In this document: positions 29,015 to 38,853 of the stretch, one piece after another
How positions within the stretch are numbered: the first letter of the stretch is position 1
Layout: the number at the start of each line of letters is the position of its first letter
Origin: Enterococcus durans NBRC 100479 = LMG 10746
GTDB taxonomy: Bacteria; Bacillota; Bacilli; Lactobacillales; Enterococcaceae
Assembly (NCBI RefSeq): GCF_001544215.1
Contig: NZ_BCQB01000005.1
Location: 38,215 to 102,214 of the forward strand
DNA: 64,000 nt
Direction: 5' to 3'
Position numbers and translations under genes: made by a program
The notes under the pieces: model-generated
The model's input: the letters and a program-made list of their open reading frames with translations, nothing else
Databases searched by the model: none
What the model was told of the DNA's origin: nothing

Positions 29015-29566
29015 CTATTTTCGGATGATTTTCGCCCCTAAAGTAGTCTCAAAATGTTTCAATGCCCACGCATGTCCGATTGAATCAAAGCTTGCAACAG
29101 CATCTTCATAAATGAATAATTGATAGCCTAAATTATAAGCATCCACCGCTGTATGCAAGACACAAATATCTGTACAAACACCAGTCAAATAAAGGTCAGT
29201 GATTTTTCTTTCCCGTAAACGGATATCCAAATCTGTTCCGCTAAAAGCAGAATAATGTCGCTTATCTATCCAATAGACATTTTCTCGTTGCTTATTTTCA
29301 TCATACAGATCCTTCAATTTGCCGAACAAATCCCGGCCACTAGTGCCTATCAGGTTATGTGGTGGAAACAACTGATTTTCCGGATGAAAATGATCTGCAC
29401 TATCATGTCCATCTATTGCGAATACGACAAACTCTCCCTTATCGATAAAGTCTTTCGTGTGTGCAACCAGCTGGTTTTCAATGGCTTGGCCATCTTTAGC
29501 GGTCGTCAGCTTTCCATCATCTGCAACAAAATCATACGTGTAATCTATCGAAATCAAAGCTTTCAT
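29015..29566 (-). CDS. pncA: Nicotinamidase / cysteine hydrolase of the isochorismatase family
   Basis: A 183-residue enzyme of the PncA type converting nicotinamide to nicotinate for NAD salvage. Triad candidates: Asp in SIDYTYDFVADDG (residue 8), Lys in WIDKRHYSAFSGTD and Cys in GVCTDICVLH. The metal-site DGHD and HFHPEN segments are those of nicotinamidases. RBS aaggagagg before ATG. The pfs gene ends 13 bp upstream, so it is likely the last gene of the NUDIX-macP-pfs operon. Confidence 0.88.
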   Translation of the reverse strand: MKALISIDYTYDFVADDGKLTTAKDGQAIENQLVAHTKDFIDKGEFVVFAIDGHDSADHFHPENQLFPPHNLIGTSGRDLFGKLKDLYDENKQRENVYWIDKRHYSAFSGTDLDIRLRERKITDLYLTGVCTDICVLHTAVDAYNLGYQLFIYEDAVASFDSIGHAWALKHFETTLGAKIIRK

Positions 29567-29578
29567 ATTAGCCTCTCC

Positions 29579-30271
29579 TTATACAAGATGTTTGACAAAT
29601 TCAATAACCATCTCAGCTGAACGTTTCCCGGCATCTTCGATAAATTCGTCAAAGCTTTGTGTCGCTGAATGATCTGCTGTATCACTCATTGCTCGAACGA
29701 TTAAAAATGGGATATTGAACTGGCGAGCTGTTTGTCCAACCGCTGCCCCTTCCATTTCACAAGCAAGTGCCTCTGGGAAATTAGTCAAAATTTCTTTTAC
29801 TTTATCTGGCGAGTCGACAAAAGTATCCCCTGTAACGATCAACCCTTCTTTAACATTAAGATTCGCTGATTTGGCTGCTTTAGCCATCTCTGTTCGCAAA
29901 TAAGTACTTGCTTCATAATATAGCGGCATGCCTGGTAATTGTCCCGGTTCGTAGCCAAATCCAGTTGCATCCACATCAAAATAAGCTACTTTATCAGATA
30001 TAACAATATCACCAACACTTAAGCCTTCACCGATTCCGCCAGCAGAACCAGTATTGATCACCATATTTACACCATATTGTTGGATCAATAAACTTGTTGT
30101 CACTGATGCCAATACTTTACCAATTCCTGAACGAACAACGATTACCTCATGTCGTCCGAGTGAGCCTGAAATAAATAATGCTCCTGCTCGTTCCCAAGAT
30201 AATGGTTCACTTAAATTTTTTCTTAAGATTTTTACTTCTTCTTCCATAGCGCCAATAATACCGATTTTCAT
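29579..30271 (-). CDS. mtnN: 5'-methylthioadenosine/S-adenosylhomocysteine nucleosidase
   Basis: Cleaves MTA and SAH, feeding the methyl cycle and LuxS. The 230-residue length is standard. Visible motifs: GIIGAMEEEVK (catalytic Glu12), NTGSAGGIGEGL, GDTFVDSP, the ribose-binding EMEGAAVGQ and the catalytic Asp in RAMSDTAD. RBS gaaggaa before the ATG. It sits after the MacP-like gene with a 15-bp gap. Confidence 0.95.
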   Translation of the reverse strand: MKIGIIGAMEEEVKILRKNLSEPLSWERAGALFISGSLGRHEVIVVRSGIGKVLASVTTSLLIQQYGVNMVINTGSAGGIGEGLSVGDIVISDKVAYFDVDATGFGYEPGQLPGMPLYYEASTYLRTEMAKAAKSANLNVKEGLIVTGDTFVDSPDKVKEILTNFPEALACEMEGAAVGQTARQFNIPFLIVRAMSDTADHSATQSFDEFIEDAGKRSAEMVIEFVKHLV

Positions 30272-30286
30272 TTCATTTCCTTCTTT

Positions 30287-30571
30287 CTAAATAAATGCCA
30301 CTGCTAAAAATACAGCACACAATAGTACAATAACAATAATCAAGGATTTCATCAAAAATGAATTCCATTTTTTTGTTTTTTTACGTTCACTGACACGCGT
30401 TTTTGTTATGGGTTTATTTTTTTTGTTTTCTTTACGATAAAAACTAGCGATCTTCTTTTCTTCTTGTTGGTACGCGGCCTCTTCTTTTCTTTGCCTCTTT
30501 AGTGATTCTTGGGCTTGCATCTGCTGTCGTCTACGTAGTTCACTTCTCGTAATCAGCGGTCCTTTGGCCAT
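30287..30571 (-). CDS. macP: MacP-like cell-wall synthase accessory protein
   Basis: I place the start at the ATG at 30571, which overlaps the NUDIX stop as TGATG with agaggga upstream. The 94-residue product begins MAKGPLITRSELRRRQQ, has a basic, Gln/Lys-rich coiled middle and a single C-terminal membrane helix (KSLIIVIVLLCAVFLAVAFI). That design, and the gene order NUDIX-small membrane protein-pfs, match S. pneumoniae MacP, the activator of PBP2a. Family call rests on architecture and synteny, as this protein class is poorly conserved. Confidence 0.7.
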   Translation of the reverse strand: MAKGPLITRSELRRRQQMQAQESLKRQRKEEAAYQQEEKKIASFYRKENKKNKPITKTRVSERKKTKKWNSFLMKSLIIVIVLLCAVFLAVAFI

Positions 30572-31143
30572 CAACCGATCCCTCTTCCCTTCATCAATAA
30601 TTCCCAATATTGAACAGCATAAATCGTTTTTGCATCACAGATCACTTGATCCGCCATTGCTTGCTTTGCTTCTTCTAACGTAAGAGCATATAATTCCAAA
30701 ACTTCATCTTCATCTTGCGCAAGTGGCTGTGCTATTTTTTCTAAATCAGTTGCATGATAAATATGCAGCAGTTCATTTGCAAACCCCGGTGACAGATACA
30801 TAGACGTTAAATGCGTCAGTTTTCCAGGGCGATAGCCCGTCTCTTCTTCGAGCTCTCTGGCAGCTGTTCGCTCCGGTTCCTGTCCTTCACCTGGATCTAT
30901 TTTGCCTGCTGGAATTTCTAATATCACTTTTTCTAATGGTTTACGGAATTGCTTTACTAAGAGCAATCGGTCAGCTGTATCAAAAGCGATGATCCCCACT
31001 CCGCCAGGGTGAAAAACCAATTCACGCTTTGCCGTTTTTCCGTCTGGTAATCTAACATCATCCAATGCCACGTCGATGATAGCACCATGATAGATTTCTT
31101 TACGATTGATCGTCTTTTCTTCAAACTGTTCAAATTTAAGCAT
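30571..31143 (-). CDS. nudF: ADP-ribose pyrophosphatase, NUDIX family
   Basis: A 190-residue NUDIX hydrolase. The Nudix box reads from GKIDPGEGQEPERTAARELE into EETG near residue 95, preceded by VILEIPA, as in ADP-ribose pyrophosphatases. N-terminal strand YHGAIIDVALDDVRLPDGK supports the dimeric ADPRase subgroup. It recycles ADP-ribose to AMP and ribose 5-phosphate. First gene of the run with macP, mtnN and pncA, with coupled stop/start to macP. Confidence 0.92.
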   Translation of the reverse strand: MLKFEQFEEKTINRKEIYHGAIIDVALDDVRLPDGKTAKRELVFHPGGVGIIAFDTADRLLLVKQFRKPLEKVILEIPAGKIDPGEGQEPERTAARELEEETGYRPGKLTHLTSMYLSPGFANELLHIYHATDLEKIAQPLAQDEDEVLELYALTLEEAKQAMADQVICDAKTIYAVQYWELLMKGRGIG

Positions 31144-31370
31144 CGCTTTCCCTGCTTTCTTTTGTAATGATAACTGCTTTCGTTTATTTTTTCAATTTTT
31201 CTTGAATCGTCCTATTTAGTTTACCATAGCAAAGCTTAGAAATTCTCTAAATCTTTAAAATCCTTCTTTAGTCCGATACTATTTATGACAGCTATTGTGC
31301 TAAAATAAGGATGTAGATGATAAGAGGAATTCAGTTACTCATGAATGTAAGAAAAGATGGAGGGCTTAAT

Positions 31371-32033
31371 ATGTTAAAACGAAATTGGCGATGGATAGTA
31401 GCTTTACTAATAGCTTTTTTTTATATCCGTTTGAGTGGTTATTCTTTGATTACGCTACTGCTGGTAGTAGGAACAGTTTTTATCATTTGGGGACTATTCG
31501 GTTCTAGCAAAAAGAAAAAAAGACCGGCAGAAATACCTGATCTTTCAAAAGAATTAGAAGCACATTACGAAGAAAGCGGGATGACCCCAAGCGAAATCAC
31601 TTTTTTCAGACAAACAATGAATCAGACAAAGACAGAGATCAGCCAACTACAACAAAATATGCAGCAAACAGCAAAACTTAAATCAATCGATCTTCGACAT
31701 GATACGGTCAAAGCAGCCAAGGCACTCTTTAAAGAATTAGTGAAAGAGCCCCATCGTTTGCATGAAGCAAGTCAGTTTCTTTATACACACTTGCCAAATC
31801 TAATTGATTTGACCAATAAATATATCGAGATCAATGATCATGAGATCAAAAATAAACAGACTTATGCAAAACTAGAAGAAAGTGCAGTGATCATCGATCA
31901 ATTAGCCAGCCTGATCGCGCAAGATTATCAAAAATTCGTATCCGATGATCTAGATGATCTAGATGTAGAGCTATCAATTGCCAAACAAAGCTTAAAACGA
32001 GATAATGAACTAGAACGAGAATCGAATCAATAG
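31371..32033 (+). CDS. xpaC: XpaC-like (5-bromo-4-chloroindolyl phosphate hydrolysis family) membrane protein
   Basis: I place the start at the ATG at 31371 (MLKRNWRWIVALL), with ggaggg 8 bases upstream; the frame open from 31317 has no ribosome site. Two hydrophobic helices (residues 5-45) precede a long helical cytoplasmic part (from about 60) with Gln/Lys-rich coiled-coil character. XpaC family members are regularly next to telA, as here (368 bp upstream of it). The role, probably in envelope stress or toxic compound resistance, is not established. Confidence 0.8.
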   Translation: MLKRNWRWIVALLIAFFYIRLSGYSLITLLLVVGTVFIIWGLFGSSKKKKRPAEIPDLSKELEAHYEESGMTPSEITFFRQTMNQTKTEISQLQQNMQQTAKLKSIDLRHDTVKAAKALFKELVKEPHRLHEASQFLYTHLPNLIDLTNKYIEINDHEIKNKQTYAKLEESAVIIDQLASLIAQDYQKFVSDDLDDLDVELSIAKQSLKRDNELERESNQ

Positions 32034-32069
32034 AGGCAGTAAATTACTCTTTAGTCACTCAATCAGAAA

Positions 32070-32244
32070 GAGAATGGGACAAAAGTAAGAAACACTTTTG
32101 CCTCATTCTTTAAAAACGAATAAACGGTGGGAGCAGAAGCAACTCCTTCTTAAATAAACCAAAATTCACAAAAATTTGAAAAGCAATTTGCGTGAATTTC
32201 TTCTTATTTCTCGGAGTTAAACACTTCTGTCCCAGCCTCTTCTC
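32070..32244 (+). repeat. Intergenic structured repeat, copy C
   Basis: A complete copy: 5' hairpin (gggacaaaagt ... acttttgcctcattct), then gggagcagaag pairing with cttctgtccc, aactcc with ggagtt, aaataa with ttattt, and an inner stem aaattcac (32162-32169) with gtgaattt (32192-32199). It lies between xpaC and telA, so it interrupts what is otherwise a conserved gene pair. Confidence 0.8.
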
Positions 32245-32400
32245 TTATTTATTCTATATCCGATTCGCCCGTTATGCGCAAAAATATGTCACTTAAAACC
32301 AAAATAGGATGTTTGATCCACTATCACGTGATTGCATTCCTATCACTTTATTTATATGATGAAAGAAAGTAGTTTCAATGAACCACAAGGAGGAGTTTTA

Positions 32401-33600
32401 ATGGTAAACAATCATCCAAGCGAACCGAATGATATTACCCCTGTCAATGATACGTTAGAAGACTTATTGAACAATCCGTTTTCTACTCCGACAGATAAAT
32501 TGACCCAAACGCAACAGAACGAAATCAATGCGCTTCAAGAACAGCAAACAGCGACACGACTAATTGATAAATTACCTGCTGAAAGACAAGAACAAGCCAA
32601 AGAATTAGCAGCAAAAATCGATGCAAATGATGCGCAGTCAGTCATTAGTTATGGTTCTGCCGCCCAAACAAAATTGAGTGAATTCTCGCAATCGATGCTG
32701 AACCATGTCCAAGCACAAGATATTGGTCCGGTTGGTGATTCTTTAACGGAATTGATGTACCGCCTTCAAGAAGCAAATCCAGATGAACTGCGTGCAGGCG
32801 AAGGAAATATTTTTCAGCGTGTCTTCGGAAAAGTCAAACAATCCATTTATGAAGTCACTGCAAAATATCAAAAAATCGGTGCACAAATCGACAAGATCTC
32901 TATTAAATTAGATAAAGAAAAAGATGGCTTATTAAAAGACAACTTGATGTTAGAGCAACTTTACCAAAAAAATAAAGATTATTTTGATGCACTCAATATT
33001 TATATTGCTGCCGGTGAATTAAAGATGGAAGAGCTTCAAACAACGATCATTCCTGAAGCAATGAAAAAAGCAGAAGAAACGGGAGATCAAATGGATGTAC
33101 AGATTGCAAATGACTATACACAGTTTCTAGATCGTTTAGACAAACGTACACACGACCTACGTTTAGCAAGACAGATCACGATCCAACAAGCACCACAGAT
33201 CCGTTTGATCCAGAACACGAACCAAGCATTGGCAGAAAAAATCCAAGCATCGATCGCTACAGCGATTCCTCTATGGAAAAACCAAGTGGTCATTGCCTTA
33301 ACGCTTCTTCGACAAAAAGATGCGGTGACTGCACAAAGACAAGTATCTGAAACAACAAACGACTTATTGAAGAAAAACTCAGAAATGCTTAAAATTTCTG
33401 CTATTGAAACTGCAAAAGAAAATGAACGTGGGATCGTTGATATCGAAACATTGCAAACCACTCAAAATAATTTGATTGAAACAATCCAAGAAACCTTACG
33501 TATTCAACAAGAAGGAAAAGAAAAACGTCGTCATGCAGAAGTTGAATTAGGCAACATGGAAGATGACTTGAAACAAAAATTATTGGATTTGACACAATAA
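32401..33600 (+). CDS. telA: TelA/toxic anion resistance family protein
   Basis: A 399-residue, almost entirely helical protein of the TelA/KlaA family. The start is the ATG at 32401 ([15 protein letters not shown]), with aaggaggag upstream; the longer frame from 32332 lacks one. Typical elements: a disordered acidic N-terminus, the block [18 protein letters not shown] and a Gln/Lys-rich coiled coil to the end. Linked to resistance to tellurite, lantibiotics and wall-active compounds in other Firmicutes; exact activity unknown. Confidence 0.88.
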   Translation: MVNNHPSEPNDITPVNDTLEDLLNNPFSTPTDKLTQTQQNEINALQEQQTATRLIDKLPAERQEQAKELAAKIDANDAQSVISYGSAAQTKLSEFSQSMLNHVQAQDIGPVGDSLTELMYRLQEANPDELRAGEGNIFQRVFGKVKQSIYEVTAKYQKIGAQIDKISIKLDKEKDGLLKDNLMLEQLYQKNKDYFDALNIYIAAGELKMEELQTTIIPEAMKKAEETGDQMDVQIANDYTQFLDRLDKRTHDLRLARQITIQQAPQIRLIQNTNQALAEKIQASIATAIPLWKNQVVIALTLLRQKDAVTAQRQVSETTNDLLKKNSEMLKISAIETAKENERGIVDIETLQTTQNNLIETIQETLRIQQEGKEKRRHAEVELGNMEDDLKQKLLDLTQ

Positions 33601-33637
33601 ACTCGCTCCTCTTCCTTTGAAGAAGAAAATTCAATCT

Positions 33638-33694
33638 ATACGAAAAAAGAAGGAGAATGACAAAACACTTGTCGTTCCCCTTCTTTTTTTGTAT
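33638..33694. terminator. Bidirectional terminator between telA and the permease gene
   Basis: Stem atacgaaaaaagaagg / ccttcttttttgtat extended by gaatgac / gtcgttc, with long A/T runs within both arms, placed between two convergent genes. Confidence 0.8.
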
Positions 33695-33743
33695 AGTTGG
33701 CGAGAAATAGCTTTTTCGAATCAGCACTACCAAGGCATCTCTT

Positions 33744-35117
33744 TTATTCATTCATCTTACTGTGTTTATACCCGTAACCAAAATAAATGATCAAACCAAG
33801 CACCATGACGATGCCAAAAACAAGCCAAGTTATAGGTTGTAATCGCAGCATCAAAATGAAACATGTGAGAATTGAAATTAGTGGCAAGATAGGGACAAAA
33901 GGTACTTTGAACTCACCTGCTTTGGGTTTTCCAAACATTTTTCTTAATTTCAAAAGTCCCAAGCTGACTAGCATCAAATATGTCAGCGCCATGATGTTCG
34001 TTAATTCAGCTAAGATGTTCAAAGGGAAGAAGCCCGCAAAGAATAATGCTGCAACCCCTGCTACATACGTCGCTTTTCTAGGCGTTCGATGCTTCTCATC
34101 GATTTCTGTCATAAATTTAGGTAATAGTCCATCTTTACTTACAGCAAATAATAAGCGAGCTAAAGAATACATCATCGAAATCGTTACGGTGAGTAAGGTC
34201 AAGATCGCGCCCACCGCAATGATTGCACCGATTGTTCCATGACCAACATAACGCATCGCAAATGCCACTGGGTCTGTTACACCTAATTCTGTGTAAGGTA
34301 CGATCCCAGTCAAGATCAACGTCACGATAATATAGAGTGCCGTAGCAATCAAGATCGACCCAATAATGCCTCTAGGTACATCTTTTTGCGGATTCTTCAC
34401 TTCCTCCGCTGCCATCGCCACAGAATCAAATCCTAAAAAAGCAAAAAAGACTAAAGCAGCTCCATCTAAGACACCAGAAAAGCCAAAAGGTGTAAAAGGC
34501 TGCCAATTTTCAGGTTTAACGAAGAAAATACCAACAACGATGAATAACGCGATGATGCCGAACTTCACGAATACCATCAGGTTGTTCAATCGTAATGCTT
34601 TTTTCGCTTCTAAAGAAACGATATACGTGACAAAAATCACGACAAGCACTGCAATCAAATCGATATAAGTTCCATTCTCAGAATTGTAGCCCCCAGTCAA
34701 TGCATGTGGCAAGCCGACCCCTAAACTCTGTAAAAAGCCTTGGACATAGCCTGACCACCCTGAAGCAACGGATGAGACAGCTAACAAAAATTCACCAATC
34801 AATAGCCAGCCTGTTAGCCAAGCAGCAAATTCACCAAATACCACATATAAATAGGCATATGGTCCACCGATCACTGGGACTCTTGAGGCAAATTCAGCAA
34901 AACTCAGTCCTGATAAAATGACAACGATTGCAGCCAAGACAAATGAAAGTGACAGTGCTGGACCCGCATTTTGATTGGCCGCAACCCCTGTCACTACAAA
35001 TATTCCCGTACCGATGATTGCACCGATACCTAACATGATCAAATCCGTTGTTTTAAGATCTTTCTTCATCCCACTCGTCTGATTGAGATTGATTTCCTTC
35101 TTACGAAACAAATCCAT
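33744..35117 (-). CDS. APC-superfamily amino acid permease (YfnA/CAT-like)
   Basis: A twelve-helix permease. I place the start at the ATG at 35117 (MDLFRKKEINLNQ), with ggggagga upstream, making 457 residues. The first helix carries the APC signature GIGAIIGTGIFVVTG, and helix 6 the FFAFLGFDSVAMAAEE block, as in cationic amino-acid transporter types. It lies 36 bp after a GlcU-like transporter gene on the same strand. Substrate cannot be named. Confidence 0.9.
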   Translation of the reverse strand: MDLFRKKEINLNQTSGMKKDLKTTDLIMLGIGAIIGTGIFVVTGVAANQNAGPALSLSFVLAAIVVILSGLSFAEFASRVPVIGGPYAYLYVVFGEFAAWLTGWLLIGEFLLAVSSVASGWSGYVQGFLQSLGVGLPHALTGGYNSENGTYIDLIAVLVVIFVTYIVSLEAKKALRLNNLMVFVKFGIIALFIVVGIFFVKPENWQPFTPFGFSGVLDGAALVFFAFLGFDSVAMAAEEVKNPQKDVPRGIIGSILIATALYIIVTLILTGIVPYTELGVTDPVAFAMRYVGHGTIGAIIAVGAILTLLTVTISMMYSLARLLFAVSKDGLLPKFMTEIDEKHRTPRKATYVAGVAALFFAGFFPLNILAELTNIMALTYLMLVSLGLLKLRKMFGKPKAGEFKVPFVPILPLISILTCFILMLRLQPITWLVFGIVMVLGLIIYFGYGYKHSKMNE

Positions 35118-35153
35118 TGAAGTTCCTCCCCATTTCAGGTTGGAAAACAGCAA

Positions 35154-36020
35154 TTAAGCCGTTTTCATATACCCTAAAAGGATACCACCTAAAATGACTA
35201 AAAGGCAACCAACAATAACATAAACAAGTTCTTTTTTCGTTTTCTTTTCTCCTAAAATGAAAATACCGCCTAGAGTAGAGATGATGATCCCCATTTGAGA
35301 AAGTGAGAAACCTACAGCTAAACCAAGAGATTTCACTGTTATAAGCATGCACACGTTCCCAATTCCCCACAGCAATCCGCAGATCATGTTTTTCCAAACA
35401 AATTGATCGACTTTTACTTTACGGAAAGCAAAGAAACTTGCACCTAAAATCATCCCAATGCTTTGAGGAAGGATGATTGACATCGCATCCAAATTAGCCC
35501 AGTTGACAATGATCGTATACACACCGTAACCAATCGTAGAATAGATCAATGCTCTAAAGCCTTTACCAAAATCAAGCATTTTATTATCTGTGTCTACTTT
35601 TCCTTCATCATCTTGTCGCGCGGTTAAATAAGCACCGCTTACAAGAAGAGCTAAAGCAATAATACCGTATACATAATCTTTCGTTTGTGTCCATTCATGG
35701 AAGAAGACAGCGCCCGCAATCGTATTCAAAATCAATTGAAAACCAGTAGAAAGTGGTAATCCAACAGAGACGCCCATAAATTTCATCCCATGGAATTGAC
35801 CGTTTTGTCCAACACTCCAAGCAAGACCAGATAAAAAGCCGATCAAGAAAATCCAAGGTGTGATCGTAGGACTAACAATGAAAAAGACAACTAATGAAAA
35901 AATGAATGCGCCAATCGTCATTCCTAATGTTTGCTGATTGGCATCGCCACCAATTTTTCCACTTACTAAACCGATACTACCCCATGCTACCATAGGGATT
36001 AATGCTATTAAAATTTCCAT
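35154..36020 (-). CDS. glcU: GRP-family sugar uptake protein, probable glucose (GlcU-like)
   Basis: A 288-residue protein with ten hydrophobic helices, a paralogue of the ribose transporter at 5433-6320 (compare MVAWGSIGLVSGKIGG and the C-terminal LGGIFILGEKKTKKEL with GIWFLGQKKTKKEM). GlcU proteins import glucose by a PTS-independent route. RBS aaaggag. It precedes an amino-acid permease gene and follows the two-component genes with an 88-bp gap. Substrate is inferred from family subtype and the absence of ribose genes. Confidence 0.8.
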   Translation of the reverse strand: MEILIALIPMVAWGSIGLVSGKIGGDANQQTLGMTIGAFIFSLVVFFIVSPTITPWIFLIGFLSGLAWSVGQNGQFHGMKFMGVSVGLPLSTGFQLILNTIAGAVFFHEWTQTKDYVYGIIALALLVSGAYLTARQDDEGKVDTDNKMLDFGKGFRALIYSTIGYGVYTIIVNWANLDAMSIILPQSIGMILGASFFAFRKVKVDQFVWKNMICGLLWGIGNVCMLITVKSLGLAVGFSLSQMGIIISTLGGIFILGEKKTKKELVYVIVGCLLVILGGILLGYMKTA

Positions 36021-36108
36021 AACTAATCTCCTTTTATTTCACATGATAAGAAACTTATCAGCGAAAACGTTCACAACACAAGAAGTTTTTTTCGATTCTA
36101 ACTGTTTT

Positions 36109-37134
36109 CTAACGTTTCTCATTATAGAAATTTAAAATTGGGAAAAATAGGGTCATTGTCGTCCCTTCTCCCTCCGTCGATTCAGCGATTAGTTCAATAC
36201 CGATTTTTTCAGCGAGGGATTTGGCTAAATAAAGACCCAACCCAGTGGAATGAGTTTTGCTCAGTCGTCCGTTTGTACCAGTGAATCCTTTATCGAAGAT
36301 ACGAGCTAAATCTTCTTTGGGAATCCCTATTCCCGTGTCTTTGATGGCTAAAGACACACCACTTTTGCCTTTTTCAATTGAAATAATGATTTCTTTGTTG
36401 TCAGGAGTGTATTTGATTGCATTACTAAGGATTTGTTTGAAAATAAAGGTCACCCATTTCGCATCAGTCAATACTCGCTGATCTTCGCCCACGATTTCAT
36501 AGCGCAAGTTTTTTTGGATAAAATAATTGGCTTGGCTACGCATCACTGGTTGGATAATACTCTTCAATTCATACTCTTGAATCAAATAGTCCTTTGAAAA
36601 ACTATCTAATCGAGCATAGTACAGTACCTGCTCTACATACTCATTGATTTTTGCCAATTCATTTTCTAAAAGTGTATATTTTTGATCGTCGATATCAAAT
36701 TCGATCGAGCGTACTAATAATTCAGAGGCTGCCAAAGGTACTTTGATTTCATGGACCCATGAATCAATATAATCCTTTTGATCTTGTTGGTTGGTAATCG
36801 CTTCTTGCATGACTGTTTGGTGTTCACGGATCAGTTGATTGATGTATTCTTCCACCAATTTTTCTTCTTCCGTATGGCTACCACTCAAGTAATTTTGTAA
36901 TGGCGATGTCTGCTGTAAATTAGCTAATTTCCCCCACCAACGGCGTTTACTCAAATAATTGACAAATAAATAAAAAATCAAAAAGACTCCTTGGATCAAG
37001 GCGAGATATCCCACAGTTCCCCAGTCGATCATAATGTTCGGTGCCAGCCACATGACGAAAATCGTCAGTCCAACAAAAAAAAGCCAGCCTAAGATCATAG
37101 ACCATTGATCTTTTAAATAACTTAAAAATTTCAT
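36109..37134 (-). CDS. Sensor histidine kinase of the intramembrane-sensing (BceS-like) type
   Basis: A 341-residue kinase with two N-terminal helices separated by only a few residues (about 13-32 and 40-60), so no extracellular domain: the intramembrane-sensing architecture of BceS/GraS. H-box with the phospho-His in SWVHEIKVPLAA, then N-box NAIKYTPDNKE, G-boxes GIGIPKEDLARIF and STGLGLYLAKSLA. It is paired with the response regulator 18 bp upstream. Such systems usually respond to cell-wall peptides via an ABC transporter, but no BceAB-type genes are adjacent. Confidence 0.92.
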   Translation of the reverse strand: MKFLSYLKDQWSMILGWLFFVGLTIFVMWLAPNIMIDWGTVGYLALIQGVFLIFYLFVNYLSKRRWWGKLANLQQTSPLQNYLSGSHTEEEKLVEEYINQLIREHQTVMQEAITNQQDQKDYIDSWVHEIKVPLAASELLVRSIEFDIDDQKYTLLENELAKINEYVEQVLYYARLDSFSKDYLIQEYELKSIIQPVMRSQANYFIQKNLRYEIVGEDQRVLTDAKWVTFIFKQILSNAIKYTPDNKEIIISIEKGKSGVSLAIKDTGIGIPKEDLARIFDKGFTGTNGRLSKTHSTGLGLYLAKSLAEKIGIELIAESTEGEGTTMTLFFPILNFYNEKR

Positions 37135-37152
37135 CTTCTACTGCTCATCCTT

Positions 37153-37827
37153 TCAGGGAACGATATACCCCTGGCCGACTTTTGTTTCGATATATCCATT
37201 GATACCCGCTTGTTCGATTTTTCTACGCAACCGATTGATGTTCACCGTCAATGTGTTGTCATCAACGAATCGTTCGTCATCCCACAATGCTCGCAACAGT
37301 TTTTCTCGGCTTAGGATCTTTCCATGTTGTTTCATGAGAATAAATAGCAAGCGATATTCATTTTTACTCAAATCGATGATTTCTCCATTGATTTCCATGC
37401 TTCCGTTATCGACATTCAGTGTGATCCCATTGTGGCTCATCATTTCACTAGACAGTTCAGCATAATTATAAGAACGGCGAAGTAGTGCATTGATTTTAGC
37501 AATCAATACATCGATTTGAAATGGCTTGGTCACAAAATCATCTGCCCCCATATTCATTGCCATGATCATATCCATATTTGTATTTCTGCTTGAGATAAAA
37601 ATGATCGGTACTTTTGAAACTTCCCGGATTTTCTGACACCAATAGTAGCCATCAAATACAGGTAAATTGATATCTAATAACACTAGTTGTGGTTCTTCCT
37701 GTTCAAAATCTGTAAATACTTGATTGAAATCTGTTGTACCATATGTTTCGAATTGCCATTTTTCCAACTCTTCCATGATCAACTGCCGAATGATTTCTTC
37801 ATCCTCTACCACCATAATTTTCGCCAT
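37153..37827 (-). CDS. OmpR-family response regulator paired with the BceS-like kinase
   Basis: A 224-residue regulator. Receiver domain with acidic pocket VVEDEE, phospho-Asp in LVLLDINLPVFDG (about residue 54) and Lys in FVTKPFQ; C-terminal winged helix with the recognition region DNTLTVNINRLRRKIEQ. RBS gggggct before the ATG. It likely activates genes for envelope stress; position next to the pilus operon (133 bp after the sortase stop) makes a link with pilus expression possible but unproven. Confidence 0.93.
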   Translation of the reverse strand: MAKIMVVEDEEIIRQLIMEELEKWQFETYGTTDFNQVFTDFEQEEPQLVLLDINLPVFDGYYWCQKIREVSKVPIIFISSRNTNMDMIMAMNMGADDFVTKPFQIDVLIAKINALLRRSYNYAELSSEMMSHNGITLNVDNGSMEINGEIIDLSKNEYRLLFILMKQHGKILSREKLLRALWDDERFVDDNTLTVNINRLRRKIEQAGINGYIETKVGQGYIVP

Positions 37828-37959
37828 GATGTAGCCCCCCTACTTTTTGCTTATTTTTACCATATCAAAGAAGACGTGATACGACAAGCAAGTTTCTTTT
37901 TCTATTTTCCTGATTGTTCAAGAATAAAACAAGAGACTTCAGACCGATTTTACTTTCTC

Positions 37960-38838
37960 CTATTCATTTTTAGATTTTTTTAATTTCTTGATTTTTCTAA
38001 AAATAAAATAGCTGAAAAGTAGCAAAAATAATAATGCTCCAGCCGAAAGCAAGACGGCTAGCCAAAATTGATAGTTTTTTGTTCTTTTGATTCGTTCATT
38101 GGCATATCCATCCATCTGCGTTCTTTTCGCAGTGACAAGTAAGCGATGGGTGTTGACCGCATAAGGGGTACAGGTAACTAGTGTGACCAAATCTTGATTT
38201 TTTTTGATCGATAATTTTTCCACGTTTGTAGGTAACACAACGGTTTTTTCAACGACTTTATATGCTAATTTTTCCCCCATCACGTCTAAATAGAAAACGT
38301 CCTCTTTTGCTAATCTATTTAAATCAGTAAACAGCTTCTTTTTAGCCATTCCACTATGGGCGGTAATAACCGAATGCGTTTCATTTCCGCCAATTGGAAA
38401 TGAACTACCTTGTAATACAGTGGCACCTTTTTCCAATAATTGGTCATTCGTTTCATCAAATAAAGGCAAACTCACCTTGATTTTAGGAATATAAATCGCT
38501 CCGATCAAATGCTCCTTGTAGAGATTTTTTTGGGATCCTTTTTCATTTTTCACCGCTTGTTTAAACGGATCTTTGACTTTACCCATGCCTAAAAAGCGCC
38601 ATTCTTCCGCAAGTTCTTGGTTTTTAGCTTGGTACTCTTCTAGTATTTTCTTTTGTGTCGCATCTTTTTCTTTTGCGATTCGTTGTTGGTAGCTTGCAAT
38701 TCGTTGCTGATCCCAATAATTACTGATTGCATTTGCCAAAAAAGGATATGTAAAGACCGCTGCACCGATAAAAAAGGTCACTGCCATCATCAATTTTAAA
38801 CATATTTTTGCTTTTTTTTCTCGCTGCTTTTTTTTCAT
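37960..38838 (-). CDS. srtC: Class C (pilus) sortase
   Basis: Joins pilin subunits through Lys of the YPKN motif and Thr of LPxTG. The 292-residue protein has a TM helix at each end, the lid motif DPF (GMGKVKDPFKQ), the catalytic His in VITAHSG, Cys in TLVTCTP and Arg in NTHRLLVTAKR. I place the start at the ATG at 38838, 9 bases after aagga; the GTG at 38847 is too close. It ends the pilus operon, but a strong hairpin with a U-run precedes it, so its transcription may be reduced or depend on readthrough. Confidence 0.93.
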   Translation of the reverse strand: MKKKQREKKAKICLKLMMAVTFFIGAAVFTYPFLANAISNYWDQQRIASYQQRIAKEKDATQKKILEEYQAKNQELAEEWRFLGMGKVKDPFKQAVKNEKGSQKNLYKEHLIGAIYIPKIKVSLPLFDETNDQLLEKGATVLQGSSFPIGGNETHSVITAHSGMAKKKLFTDLNRLAKEDVFYLDVMGEKLAYKVVEKTVVLPTNVEKLSIKKNQDLVTLVTCTPYAVNTHRLLVTAKRTQMDGYANERIKRTKNYQFWLAVLLSAGALLFLLLFSYFIFRKIKKLKKSKNE

Positions 38839-38853
38839 TTCAAGCACTTCCTT

